The position numbers were made by a program, and so were the translations under genes. From Georgenia thermotolerans (lineage in GTDB: Bacteria; Actinomycetota; Actinomycetes; Actinomycetales; Actinomycetaceae), in assembly GCF_009193185.1 (NCBI RefSeq), contig NZ_VUKF01000019.1, positions 1-64,000 of the forward strand: 64,000 nt of DNA, written 5' to 3'. Shown here one piece after another: positions 26,411 through 40,136 of this stretch (its first letter is position 1; each line of letters opens with the position of its first letter). A model generated the notes under the pieces. That model saw only the letters and a list, made by a program, of their open reading frames with translations, was not told where the DNA came from and ran no database searches.

Positions 26411-26497
26411 GAGGCGTCAAGTGGTGCGCGAGACGTCACTTGGTGCGCGAGGCGTCACGTGGTGCGCGAGACGTCAAGTGGTGCGCGGGCCGTCAGG
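26411..26497. repeat. Four tandem copies of a 19-bp unit
   Basis: Units GAGGCGTCAAGTGGTGCGC (26411-26429), then 26430-26448, 26449-26467 and 26468-26486, differ at one to three positions each. A partial fifth copy reaches into the stop codon of the cytidine deaminase gene. The array lies between that gene and the CDF gene (both minus strand), 116-190 bp before the CDF start. It could be an operator array, a recombination hot spot or a variable-number repeat. Confidence 0.9.
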
Positions 26498-26915
26498 CCG
26501 GCGGCTCCTGGTCGGCGCGGACGAACGCGTGCGGCAGCAGGTCCGCCACCGGCACCGTGCGCGGCCCGTCGGCGGTGGGCACGACGACCCGGATGCCCGG
26601 GTGGAGGTCGAGCAGCACCTGCCGGTCCCGGCCGCACGGGGCGAGCGGCCCGCGCCCGCGGTCGCCCACCGCGACGATGGTGGTGAGCCGGCGCGCCCCG
26701 GCCGCCCGCGCCGCCCCGAGGGCGACCAGCTCGGCGCACGGCCCGCCGGTGAAGTGGTAGACGTTCACGCCGCTGAAGACGCGGCCGTCGGCGTCGCGCA
26801 CCGCCGCCGCCACGGTGTGCACCTCGCCGTCGGAGTGGGCGTCGACGACGCGGCGGGCGTGCGCGACGAGCTCCTCGTCGGCGGGGGTCAGGGGCGCGGG
26901 ATCCACGGGCGGCAC
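26493..26915 (-). CDS. Cytidine deaminase-like protein with an altered zinc site
   Basis: A 140-residue protein of the cytidine deaminase fold. The first catalytic motif GPCAEL gives ligand Cys60 and catalytic Glu62. The second motif, normally PCGxCRQ, reads [10 protein letters not shown]: Cys94 is present but the usual second Cys ligand is Asp97. VNVYHFTGG and [17 protein letters not shown] support the family. It may be a divergent nucleoside or blasticidin-type deaminase with a C-C-D site, or a non-catalytic relative. It runs in the same direction as the CDF gene, with the 19-bp repeats between. Confidence 0.8.
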   Translation of the reverse strand: MPPVDPAPLTPADEELVAHARRVVDAHSDGEVHTVAAAVRDADGRVFSGVNVYHFTGGPCAELVALGAARAAGARRLTTIVAVGDRGRGPLAPCGRDRQVLLDLHPGIRVVVPTADGPRTVPVADLLPHAFVRADQEPPA

Positions 26916-27000
26916 CCTACGGGTTCGCCGGTCCCGGCAGGCGCGGCCTCACGAACGTGTCGGTGCCGGCGTCTACCGTCGTGACCACGAAGGAGGCGCC

Positions 27001-27486
27001 ATGACGTACGCACTGGTGGACTCGCCCGTCGGCACCCTGACCGTCGTGGCCGACGGCGAGGCGGTGACCGGCCTGTACATGGAGCACGGCAAGCACGTCC
27101 CGGACGCCGCGGTCTTCGGGCCCCGCGACGACGGCGCCCTCGCCGGCGTCGCCGGACAGCTGGGCGAGTACTTCGCCGGCCGGCGGCGCGCGTTCGACGT
27201 CCCGCTGCGGCTGGCCGGCAGCCCGTTCCAGCAACGGGTCTGGGAGGCGCTCACCCGCATCCCGTACGGCACCACCTGCTCCTACGGGGAGCTGACGGCG
27301 GAGCTGGGCCTCACCGCGCAGGCCGTGCGGGCGGTGGCCGGCGCGAACGGCCGCAACCCGGTCTCCATCATCGTGCCGTGCCACCGCGTCGTCGGCGCCG
27401 ACGGCAGCCTCACCGGCTACGCCGGGGGCGTCGAGCGCAAGCGGTACCTGCTCGACCTCGAGCGCGCGGACGCCACCCTCTTCTGA
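27001..27486 (+). CDS. ogt: Methylated-DNA--[protein]-cysteine S-methyltransferase
   Basis: A 161-residue suicide repair enzyme that removes alkyl groups from O6-alkylguanine. The active-site motif IIVPCHRVVG puts the acceptor at Cys127. The helix-turn-helix with arginine finger lies in LTAQAVRAVAGANGRNP, and GYAGGVERKRYLLDLE closes the domain. AAGGAGG sits just before the ATG. There is no Ada N-terminal domain, so this is a stand-alone Ogt-type enzyme. Confidence 0.96.
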   Translation: MTYALVDSPVGTLTVVADGEAVTGLYMEHGKHVPDAAVFGPRDDGALAGVAGQLGEYFAGRRRAFDVPLRLAGSPFQQRVWEALTRIPYGTTCSYGELTAELGLTAQAVRAVAGANGRNPVSIIVPCHRVVGADGSLTGYAGGVERKRYLLDLERADATLF

Positions 27487-27574
27487 TCCGTCGCCGGCCG
27501 ATCGGCGTGCCCGGCGGGCGGGGGCTTCCGGGCGGAGAATGCCGGGAGGAGCCCGCGGCCCAGCGAGGTGGTCG

Positions 27575-28309
27575 GTGAGCGAGATCGACGACGGCGCGCG
27601 GCTGCTCGGTGGCCTGGTGCCCGACGTGGTCGTGGTCGAGACCTTCACGAGCGACCCGGCCGCCGCCGTCCTTCCCGAGGAGGCGGCCCTGGTCGCCGCG
27701 GCCCCGCCGGAGCGGCGACGCGCGTTCGCCGCGGCGCGGTCGTGCGCGCGCCGCGCGCTGGTGCAGCTGGGCGTGGCGCCGGGACCGATCCTCCTGGACC
27801 CGGACGCTCCGGCCTGGGCGTACCGCGCCCCGCGGTGGCCCGCGGGCGTGGTGGGGAGCATGACCCACTGCGACGGCTACCACGCGGCGGCCGTCGCCCG
27901 ATCGGCGACGGTCGCCGCCGTCGGCATCGATGCCGAGCCGAACGCGCCGCTCCCCGCCGTCGTCCGCGACCTCGTCACGCTCGACGAGGAACGCGCCGCG
28001 CTGGCCCGGCTGTCCGGCGCGCGGCCGGACGTGGCCTGGGACCGGCTCGTGTTCAGCGCGAAGGAGAGCGTGTACAAGGCCTGGTTCCCGCTCACCCGGC
28101 GCTGGCTGGACTTCGGCGACTGCCTCGTCCGGCCGGGGCTGGACGGCACCTTCACCGCGGAGCTGCGGGTGCGTCCACCGGTGTTCGCCGGCGTCGCCGG
28201 GCGCCGCCTGACCGGCCGCTGGCGGACCACCACCCGTGGCGGGCGGGCGTACGTGGCGACGGCGCTCACCGTGCCCGCGTTCGGCGCGGGCGGGGGTGCC
28301 GTCCGGTAG
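27575..28309 (+). CDS. 4'-phosphopantetheinyl transferase (Sfp/EntD type)
   Basis: About 244 residues from the GTG at 27575. The family motifs are VGSMTHCDGY (P1), AAVGIDAEPN with the Mg-binding Asp/Glu (P2), and FSAKESVYKAWFP (P3). These enzymes transfer phosphopantetheine from CoA to a carrier-protein Ser. EntD-like proteins commonly serve siderophore or NRPS carrier domains. The only carrier protein in the window is the T domain of the Pls-type synthetase 3 kb downstream, on the same strand, so that is the likely partner (inference). A 219-bp gap separates it from the aspartate kinase. Confidence 0.92.
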   Translation: MSEIDDGARLLGGLVPDVVVVETFTSDPAAAVLPEEAALVAAAPPERRRAFAAARSCARRALVQLGVAPGPILLDPDAPAWAYRAPRWPAGVVGSMTHCDGYHAAAVARSATVAAVGIDAEPNAPLPAVVRDLVTLDEERAALARLSGARPDVAWDRLVFSAKESVYKAWFPLTRRWLDFGDCLVRPGLDGTFTAELRVRPPVFAGVAGRRLTGRWRTTTRGGRAYVATALTVPAFGAGGGAVR

Positions 28310-28528
28310 GTCCGCTTGCTGACGAATTGTTCAGATTCCTCAGGTTTCACTCAGCCAGGCGTTTCAGAGTTCATCGATCGATCGCCACGAGGCCGAACAA
28401 CCGAGGAGCCGCCGGACTCTCACCACCGGACGTGCGCTGCCCTCCAGCGGCGGGGGGCCGGTGTCCGCACCACGAGCCCAAACCACCCGGCAACCACACC
28501 CGTACTCCGTGAGAGCAAAGGAGGGGCC
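28310..28528 (+). promoter_or_regulatory. Leader region of the putative polymer cluster
   Basis: 219 bp of visibly lower G+C than the surroundings, between the PPTase and the aspartate kinase. It contains AATTGTTCAGATTCCTCAGG, a second TTCAGA 42 bp later, and ATCGATCGATCG (28375-28386). It probably holds the cluster promoter and regulator sites, but I cannot assign a -35/-10 pair with confidence. It ends with a strong ribosome-binding site AAAGGAGGGG (28518-28526). Confidence 0.45.
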
Positions 28529-29878
28529 GTGTACGGTCGCTCACCAGGATTTGCGCCAGACATCGGGACGGAGACCTGGATTCCCGACGCGGCGGTGCGG
28601 CGGCGCCCGCGGGAATCCCTCGTCGTCCAGAAGTTCGGCGGGTCCTCGGTCGCCGACCCCGTCAGCATCCGGCGCGTGGCGCAGAGGATCCTCGAGGCGC
28701 GCGCCGCGGGGCGCCGGGTCGTGGTCGTGGTCTCCGCCATGGGCGACACCACCGACGAGCTGCTGGACCTGGCGAACGGGGTGACGTCGTTCCCGTCCGC
28801 ACGCGAGCTCGACGTGCTGCTCTCCGCCGGTGAGCGCATCTCCACCGCCCTGCTCGCCCTGGCCCTGACCGACCTCGGGGTGACCGCGCGGGCCTTCACC
28901 GGTCCGGAGGCGGGCCTCGTGACCGACGGCACCCACGGCCGGGCGCATCTCGTGGACGTCAACCCGCGCCGTGTCAGGAGCTTCCTGCGCCAGGACGGGA
29001 TCGCCGTCGTCGCCGGGTTCCAGGGACAGAGCCTGACGACGAAGGAGGTCACCACGCTCGGGCGCGGCGGGTCCGACATCACCGCGGTCGCGCTCGCTGC
29101 GGCGCTGGGTGCCGCCGAGTGCGAGATCTACACGGACGTCGCGGGCGTCTATACCGCGGACCCGCGGGTCGTGCCCGCCGCCCGGAAGATCCCGTCCCTG
29201 ACGAGCGGGGAGATGCTCGAGCTGGCGGCCGCCGGGGCCAAGGTGCTGCACCCGCGGTGCGTGGAGTACGCCCGCCGGTTCGGCGTCGTCCTGCACGTCC
29301 GCTCGTCCTTCACCCAGCAGCCGGGCACCCTCGTCCTGCCCGATCCCGCGAACGGTCCCGGGGAGCCCCCGCCGCTGGAGCGACCCATCGTCACCGGCGT
29401 GACGGCCGACGCGAACCAGGCCAAGGTCACCCTCGCCGGCGTGCCGGACGCGGCCGGTGCCGCGGCCCGGATCTTCCGGCTGGTGGCCCGGGCCGGGGCC
29501 CGCGTGGAGATGATCGTGCAGAACGCCGCCACCGTCGGGTCGGGGCGCACCGACATCTCCTTCACCGTGCCCGCCGAGGACGTGCCCGCCGTCGTGGAGC
29601 GGCTGCGCGCGGCGCGCGGGCAGGTCGGGTTCCTCGAGGTGGACCATGACGAGGACGTCGCCCTGCTGTCGGTGCGCGGCTTCGGCATGCGGCAGGGCCA
29701 CCAGGTCTTCCCCCGCGTGCTCGCGGCGCTGGGCCGGGCCGGCGTGAACGTGGAGATGATCTCGGCGTCCGAGTTCCGCATCTCCGTGGTGGTCCGGGCG
29801 GACGCCCTGGCCCGCGCCGAGGACGCGGTCAGCGAGGCCTTCTCCGCGGCGTGGGCGGAGGTGCCCGCGCTCGTGTGA
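28529..29878 (+). CDS. Aspartate kinase, probably dedicated to diaminobutyrate supply
   Basis: A 449-residue monofunctional aspartokinase with ~28 extra N-terminal residues before LVVQKFGGSSVADP. Kinase motifs are VVVVSAMGDTTDELL, GRGGSDITAVALAAALGA and EIYTDVAGVYTADPR. Two C-terminal ACT domains follow (VTLAGVPDAAGAAARIF and LLSVRGFGMRQGH). By alignment from memory with C. glutamicum LysC, the effector-site Ser301 is Ala here (Ala334, in IVQNAATVG) and Thr311 is Ser. Residue 301 is a known position for feedback-resistant mutants. Start GTG with AAAGGAGGGG. It makes aspartyl phosphate, the first step to 2,4-diaminobutyrate. No Asd gene is adjacent. Confidence 0.95.
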   Translation: MYGRSPGFAPDIGTETWIPDAAVRRRPRESLVVQKFGGSSVADPVSIRRVAQRILEARAAGRRVVVVVSAMGDTTDELLDLANGVTSFPSARELDVLLSAGERISTALLALALTDLGVTARAFTGPEAGLVTDGTHGRAHLVDVNPRRVRSFLRQDGIAVVAGFQGQSLTTKEVTTLGRGGSDITAVALAAALGAAECEIYTDVAGVYTADPRVVPAARKIPSLTSGEMLELAAAGAKVLHPRCVEYARRFGVVLHVRSSFTQQPGTLVLPDPANGPGEPPPLERPIVTGVTADANQAKVTLAGVPDAAGAAARIFRLVARAGARVEMIVQNAATVGSGRTDISFTVPAEDVPAVVERLRAARGQVGFLEVDHDEDVALLSVRGFGMRQGHQVFPRVLAALGRAGVNVEMISASEFRISVVVRADALARAEDAVSEAFSAAWAEVPALV

Positions 29879-29963
29879 CCCAGCACCTTTCCGCCCGGGC
29901 GGCGCGTGTCCCCCCGGCGGGTGCCCGAGCATCCCGCCCCCTCGACGACGGAGGTCGATCCGC

Positions 29964-35445
<5,482 letters not shown>

Positions 35446-35446
<1 letters not shown>

Positions 35447-36075
35447 TGCTCCGCCGCGGGCTGCTGGCCGCCGTGGTGCTCCTCGGCGCCGCGGCCCTGT
35501 GCCGCTGCACGCCGTCGCCGTCGGAGCGCCCCTGGACGGACACGGCCCCGACCGCCTGCGCCGCGCCCAGGGACGCGTCCCTGACGGACGTGGACCCCCA
35601 GGACTCGCCCGAGACGCCATGGCGACGCCACGGTGACGCCAAGGTCCGGGTGGTCTTCGAGACCCACGCGCTCTCCGACCGCTACCGGCAGATGGTGGTC
35701 CGGGCCACGGAGATCTGGTCCGCGTCGCCGTGCGTCGAGGCCGTCGCCGCCGACCGGTGCGCCGCGGGCGACAACTGCGTCCGCGTGGTCGAGCAGAAGG
35801 CCGACGGGCGCGACACGGACGGCGAGTTCAGCGGGAAGGACGGGAAGAGGTACCGGCACGGCGGCACGATCACCCTCTACACCGCCCTGCTGGACCGGAA
35901 CACCGATCGCGGCGCCCTCGCGACGGTCGTCCACGAGATGGGCCACGCCCTGGGGCTGGTGCACCGCCTCGACCCCGCGTCGGTGATGAACTCGCACACG
36001 GACCACCTCACCAACCCCATCCCGGACGCCACCGACTTCGCCAACCTCGCCGTCATCTACGGGCAAGAGTCGTGA
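35446..36075 (+). CDS. Exported matrixin-like zinc metalloprotease of the cluster
   Basis: 209 residues. An N-terminal signal (MLRRGLLAAVVLLGAAALC) is followed by CRC; the lipobox is poor, so it may be secreted rather than lipidated. The catalytic motif VVHEMGHALGLVHR (HExxHxxGxxH) is complete, with the Met-turn in PASVMNSH. Cys pairs in the middle may form disulfides. The ATG shares one base with the synthetase stop, so the genes are coupled. Known poly-epsilon-lysine producers carry polymer-degrading metallopeptidases, though of other families. Trimming, recycling or self-protection is therefore inferred from position. Confidence 0.88.
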
Positions 36076-36131
36076 GCGCCCTCCGGGCTGCGGCCGGGCC
36101 CAGGGCTGCGGCCCCGCCCGCAGAACTCGGG

Positions 36132-36575
36132 TCAGAGCGCCTTGGCGTAGCAGAGGCTGAGCGGGTTGCCCGCGTGCGAGCCGTAGGCCTCGACCGGGTG
36201 GAAGCCGAGCTTCTCGTACAGCGCGACCGCCTCCGGCTGCCGCACGCCCGTCTCCAGCACCAGCGTGCGGACCTCCGCGGCGCGAGCCCGCTCCTCCAGG
36301 GCGGCGAGCAGGTGCGTCGCGACGCCCCGGCCGCGGTGGGCGGGATCGACGAACATGCGCTTGATCTCCCCGACGCCCGGCTCCAGGGGCACCAGCGCGA
36401 CGCAACCGGCCGGCTCGCCGTCGAGGTCGGCGAGGAGGAACCGGGCGCGCGGGTCGAGCACGTGGTCGGTCGGGTCCTCGGGGTACCGGGCGTTGAGCTC
36501 GTCCACCGCGGCCACCAGCAGGCGTGCCAGTCCCGGGTCCTGCGGCGGGGGTGAGACGATGTGCACGGCCTCCAT
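36132..36575 (-). CDS. GNAT family N-acetyltransferase
   Basis: 147 residues from the ATG at 36575. GNAT motifs: GCVALVPLEPGVGEIKRMFV, the acetyl-CoA loop DPAHRGRGVATHLL, then TLVLETGVRQPEAVALYEKL and GFHPVEAYG. The substrate is unknown; the sequence resembles general amino-acid/amine acetyltransferases. It ends 57 bp from the metalloprotease gene on the opposite strand and marks the end of the cluster. Acetylation of diaminobutyrate or polymer ends is conceivable but unsupported. Confidence 0.88.
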   Translation of the reverse strand: MEAVHIVSPPPQDPGLARLLVAAVDELNARYPEDPTDHVLDPRARFLLADLDGEPAGCVALVPLEPGVGEIKRMFVDPAHRGRGVATHLLAALEERARAAEVRTLVLETGVRQPEAVALYEKLGFHPVEAYGSHAGNPLSLCYAKAL

Positions 36576-36817
36576 CGTAGGAGCGACCCGGCGCGGCCCC
36601 CCGTCCGCCGGCCGGGACCGGCCGCGGAACGTGGGGAAAACCATTAGCGCCCGCGGGCCCGATGCCGTAGGCTCCAAGCCACAGTTACAGTGCACTCAGA
36701 GTTTGTACGGCCCCCGCATCCAGCTGGGTTGCTCTTCCTTCAGGGAGCAGACGACGAACACCGTGACAAGCAGGGCCGAATCCCCGGCACTGTTTGAGCT
36801 TCTTTGAAGGAGACACC
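36576..36817 (+). promoter_or_regulatory. Long 5' leader of the cold-shock gene
   Basis: 242 bp of moderate G+C between the GNAT start and cspA. CspA genes typically have long structured leaders that act as RNA thermosensors, and the spacing here fits that. It ends in GAAGGAGA just before the start. I cannot place the promoter with confidence. Confidence 0.4.
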
Positions 36818-37021
36818 ATGGCTACCGGAACCGTGAAGTGGTTCAACGCTGAGAAGGGGTTCGGCTTCATCGCCCCCGACGACAACTCCGCCGACGTGTT
36901 CGTGCACTACTCGGCCATCAACTCGAGCGGCTACCGCTCGCTCGACGAGAACCAGAAGGTCGAGTTCGACATCACGCAGGGCCCCAAGGGCCCGCAGGCC
37001 GAGAACGTCCGCCCGCTCTGA
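36818..37021 (+). CDS. cspA: CspA-family cold shock protein
   Basis: A 67-residue single cold-shock domain. It begins [20 protein letters not shown] with RNP1 (KGFGFI), followed by RNP2 (VFVHYSAI) and the C-terminal [14 protein letters not shown]. It is a single-stranded RNA/DNA-binding RNA chaperone. Strong GAAGGAGA upstream, a long leader and a perfect terminator downstream make it a monocistronic, highly expressed gene. Confidence 0.98.
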   Translation: MATGTVKWFNAEKGFGFIAPDDNSADVFVHYSAINSSGYRSLDENQKVEFDITQGPKGPQAENVRPL

Positions 37022-37051
37022 TCCAGGGCGTGGACTGACCTCCACCTGATC

Positions 37052-37084
37052 GAAGGCCCCGGCACCGTGCGTGCCGGGGCCTTC
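37052..37084 (+). terminator. Terminator of cspA
   Basis: A perfect 14-bp stem: GAAGGCCCCGGCAC (37052-37065) and GTGCCGGGGCCTTC (37071-37084) around loop CGTGC, 30 bases past the stop. Confidence 0.9.
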
Positions 37085-37148
37085 GTGCGCCCCCGGCCGG
37101 CTCCGCCACCCCCTGGTTCGACCCGGTCGGCGGACGTACCGTGAAGGC

Positions 37149-37961
37149 GTGACCGAGGGCGTCACCGCGGTCGAGTGCGTCGACCTCACCTACCGCTTCG
37201 GCGAGCACCGGGCCGTCGACGGCGTCTCCCTCGCCGTCCGCCCCGGGGAGGTCTTCGGCCTGCTCGGGCCCAACGGCGCCGGCAAGACGACCGCGATCCG
37301 GCTCATCGTCACCCTCCTGCCCGTCCAGCAGGGTGCCGTCCGGGTGTTCGGCGTCGACGTCCGCCGCGACCCGCTGCGGGCCCGCCGCATGCTCGGCTAC
37401 GTCCCCCAGCAGCTCTCCGCCGACCCGGCCCTCACCGGCCTGGAGAACGTCACCCTCTTCGCGCGGCTCTACGACGTCCCGCGCCGGGAGCGGCGCCGCC
37501 GGGTGACGGAGGTGCTCGACAAGGTCGGGCTGGGCCCGCAGGCGCGCCGTCTGGTCGCCACCTACTCCGGCGGCATGGTGCGCCGCCTCGAGCTCGCCCA
37601 GGCGCTGGTCAACCGTCCGCGCCTGCTCGTGCTCGACGAACCGACCATCGGGTTGGACCCGGTGGCCCGCGACGAGGTCTGGGACCACATCGGCGGGCTC
37701 GTCGCCACCGAGGGCACCACGGTGCTGGTGACCACCCACTACATGGAGGAGGCCGAGCAGCACTGCGACCGTGTCGCCCTCATGCACCTGGGCCGGCTGC
37801 GGGCCGCCGGGACGCCCGGCCAGCTGCGGGCCGCCGAGGGGGAGGGGGCCACGCTCGAGGACGTGTTCCGGCACTGGGCCGGGACGCACCTGGCCACCGA
37901 CACCGGGGAGGACTTCCGTGCGATCCGCAGCACGCGCCGCGCCGCCAGCGGTCGCGGCTGA
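37149..37961 (+). CDS. ABC-2 type exporter, ATP-binding subunit (DrrA-like)
   Basis: 270 residues from GTG 37149 with GAAGG upstream. Walker A GPNGAGKTTAIRL, Q-loop YVPQQLSADPALTG, signature TYSGGMVRRLELAQALVNRP (the YSGGM form of drug-export ATPases), Walker B LLVLDEPTIGLDP, switch TTHYMEEAE. The C-terminal tail ATLEDVFRHWAG is typical of this subfamily. Partner permease overlaps by 44 bp. Exporters of this class move drugs, lipids or polysaccharides; the substrate is unknown. Confidence 0.94.
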   Translation: MTEGVTAVECVDLTYRFGEHRAVDGVSLAVRPGEVFGLLGPNGAGKTTAIRLIVTLLPVQQGAVRVFGVDVRRDPLRARRMLGYVPQQLSADPALTGLENVTLFARLYDVPRRERRRRVTEVLDKVGLGPQARRLVATYSGGMVRRLELAQALVNRPRLLVLDEPTIGLDPVARDEVWDHIGGLVATEGTTVLVTTHYMEEAEQHCDRVALMHLGRLRAAGTPGQLRAAEGEGATLEDVFRHWAGTHLATDTGEDFRAIRSTRRAASGRG

Positions 37962-38745
37962 GGCGACGCCCGGCCCGCCGGGATGGCAGGTGCTGCCCTC
38001 CCGGGTCGTGACCTTCTGCCTCGTGGAGCTGGAGAAGCTCCGCCACGACCGCACCGAGCTGTTCACCCGGGCGGTCCAGCCGGCGCTGTGGCTGCTCGTG
38101 TTCGGCCAGACCTTCACCCACCTGCACGCCATCCCGACCGGGAACGTGCCCTACCTCGACTTCCTCGCGCCGGGCATCATCGCCCAGTCCGCGCTCTTCG
38201 TCGCCATCTTCTACGGCATCCAGATCATCTGGGACCGCGACGCCGGCGTGCTCGCCAAGCTGCTCGTCACCCCCACGCCCCGAGCCGCCCTGGTGACGGG
38301 CAAGGCCTTCGCCGCCGGCGTTCGCGCCCTCGCCCAGGCGGTCGTGGTGCTCGTGCTGGCGGCCCTCCTCGGGGTGGCCCTGTCCCACAACCCCCTCGAC
38401 CTGCTCGGCATGGTCGTCGTGGTCATGCTCGGCTCGGCCTTCTTCGCCTGCCTGTCCATCACCATCGCCGGTGTCGTGCTGCGCCGGGACCGCCTCATGG
38501 GCATCGGCCAGGCCATCACCATGCCGCTGTTCTTCGCCTCCAACGCGCTGTACCCGCTGGCGATCATGCCCGTCTGGCTGCAGGCGATCAGCCGGGTCAA
38601 CCCGCTCTCCTACGAGGTCGACGCCCTGCGGGGGCTGCTCATCGGCACCCCGGCGCACCTCCCGCTCGATCTCGGGGTGCTCGTGGTCGCCGCGGTGGCA
38701 GCCATCGCGGCCGCCGCCGCGCTGCTCGGTCGGCTCGCCCGGTAG
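37918..38745 (+). CDS. ABC-2 type exporter, permease subunit
   Basis: 275 residues from GTG 37918, chosen because GGGGAGG lies seven bases upstream inside the ATPase gene. Six helices in ABC-2 arrangement, with LAPGIIAQSALFVAIFYGIQ, WDRDAGVLAKLLVTPTPRAA (coupling loop) and MPLFFASNALYPLAIMPVWL. It forms the channel for the preceding ATPase. The 44-bp overlap means tightly coupled translation. Confidence 0.93.
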   Translation: MRSAARAAPPAVAAEATPGPPGWQVLPSRVVTFCLVELEKLRHDRTELFTRAVQPALWLLVFGQTFTHLHAIPTGNVPYLDFLAPGIIAQSALFVAIFYGIQIIWDRDAGVLAKLLVTPTPRAALVTGKAFAAGVRALAQAVVVLVLAALLGVALSHNPLDLLGMVVVVMLGSAFFACLSITIAGVVLRRDRLMGIGQAITMPLFFASNALYPLAIMPVWLQAISRVNPLSYEVDALRGLLIGTPAHLPLDLGVLVVAAVAAIAAAAALLGRLAR

Positions 38746-38785
38746 GCCGGCGCCCCGGTCGGCACGCCCCGGGGCAGGGCAGCCC

Positions 38786-39388
38786 TCAGTGCGCGGCGGT
38801 GTCGCGCGGGTCGGCTGACTCGTCGCTCAGCCGCGGCTCGGTGCCGAGCTCGGGCCTGACCCCGGTCTTGCCGGCGTAGAACGCCCGGATGCGGTCCATG
38901 TCCGCCGCGACGTCGCCCGTGAGGTGGAACGTCGGCCCCAGCCCGGCGGTCATCGTCGTGCGGTCGACGTAGCCGAGGGTGACCGGCAGGTCCGTCGCGC
39001 GGGCGATGCGGTAGAAGCCGGACTTCCACACCGACCCGGCGCCGCGCGTGCCCTCGGGCGTGATGACGAGGTAGAAGCGCTCCCCGGCCGCCACCCGCCC
39101 GACCAGCTCCTCGACCAGCCCGCCGGGACGGCGCCGGTCCACCGGGATCCCGCCGAGCGCCCGCATGAGCACGCCCAGCGGCGGGCGGAAGAGCTGGTGC
39201 TTGCCGAGGAAGCGCACCGAGATGCCGGTACGCCACGCGATGGCCAGCATGAGGACGAAGTCCCAGTTCGACGTGTGCGGGGCCCCGATGAGGATGCCCG
39301 CGCCGTCGTCGGGCAGCGGCTCCGCCCGGTACCGCCAGCGGCTCACGGCCCAGTAGGCGCGCGCCAGCGCACGCCGGATTCTCCCCAT
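38786..39388 (-). CDS. 1-acyl-sn-glycerol-3-phosphate acyltransferase-like protein
   Basis: A 200-residue PlsC-superfamily acyltransferase. Motif I is APHTSNWDF, a HxxxxD variant (HTSNWD); motif II lies around GKHQLFRPPLG; motif III is TPEGTRG. Such short forms in bacteria acylate lysophosphatidate or other glycerolipids at the membrane. No transmembrane segment is obvious; a basic N-terminus could bind the membrane. It is convergent with the ABC exporter. Confidence 0.88.
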   Translation of the reverse strand: MGRIRRALARAYWAVSRWRYRAEPLPDDGAGILIGAPHTSNWDFVLMLAIAWRTGISVRFLGKHQLFRPPLGVLMRALGGIPVDRRRPGGLVEELVGRVAAGERFYLVITPEGTRGAGSVWKSGFYRIARATDLPVTLGYVDRTTMTAGLGPTFHLTGDVAADMDRIRAFYAGKTGVRPELGTEPRLSDESADPRDTAAH

Positions 39389-39437
39389 ACGGCGCCCCTA
39401 TGGCAGGGCGAGGGGCCGGGAGGACGAGGGCCGGCCC

Positions 39438-39977
39438 TCAGCCGCCGAGCCACCGGAGCAGCGGGAGCCCCGAGCGGCCGCGCTCGCGCTCACCGGTCCG
39501 CCCGCTGGGAGCGTCCGTCGGGTCCTCCTGCGCTCCGGCCTCGCCGGCGGTCGTGGGACCGGCGGGCCTGTCGGCGCCGGCGGTGGTGGGGCGGGGTGCG
39601 GGGGCCGGGGCGGGCGTGGGGGTCGCCGTCTCCGCGGGCCCGGCGGCCGGCGCCTCGGCCGGGGTGGCGGTCGGGAGCGGCCGGGGCTCGCGGGCCGGCT
39701 GGCCGGACGGCTCGGGGGACGACTCGGGCACCGGCGCGCCGGGCGACGGCGCGACCGGCGACGGCGCTTCCGGTGCCTCCGCGGGCGAGGGCGCGCCGGC
39801 GGGGACGGCGGTCGGGTCCATCGCCGGCGCGGGCTCGCCGACGAGCTCCGTGCGCGGCGCGTGCGCGTCGGTGCCCCCGGCCGAGAGGCCCGCGGCGGTC
39901 CCGAGGCCGATCCCGAGGCCGACGGCCACCGCCGCCCCCTCCGCCCACGTGCGGCGGCGGAGTCTCGGTGCACGCAT
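39438..39977 (-). CDS. Secreted or anchored Pro/Ala-rich protein
   Basis: 179 residues: a basic start, one hydrophobic segment (~13-33, AVAVGLGIGLGTAAGLSAGG), then a long disordered region rich in Pro, Ala, Thr, Glu and Gly with PAPAP-type runs, ending in a basic tail RERGRSGLPLLRWLGG. No enzymatic motif. Low complexity suggests a cell-wall-spanning spacer. The start at 39977 is preceded by GGAGCGGAC. Confidence 0.55.
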   Translation of the reverse strand: MRAPRLRRRTWAEGAAVAVGLGIGLGTAAGLSAGGTDAHAPRTELVGEPAPAMDPTAVPAGAPSPAEAPEAPSPVAPSPGAPVPESSPEPSGQPAREPRPLPTATPAEAPAAGPAETATPTPAPAPAPRPTTAGADRPAGPTTAGEAGAQEDPTDAPSGRTGERERGRSGLPLLRWLGG

Positions 39978-40136
39978 GTGTCCGCTCCTTCGCTCTGCGC
40001 GGGACCGGGGAGGTGCTGGGATCCCCTGCCCACCGCCCGGCCTCCGTCCGGCCACGGCCCGTTCCTGCCCCCGCGAGGGTAACGCTTGTGTAACGTCCGC
40101 AATACCGGAGATGCCGTCGCGGGGCATGGTGGAGGC

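Noticed and set aside
26411-26497. CRISPR array
   Set aside because: Units are 19 bp and directly contiguous with no spacers, and no cas genes are nearby.
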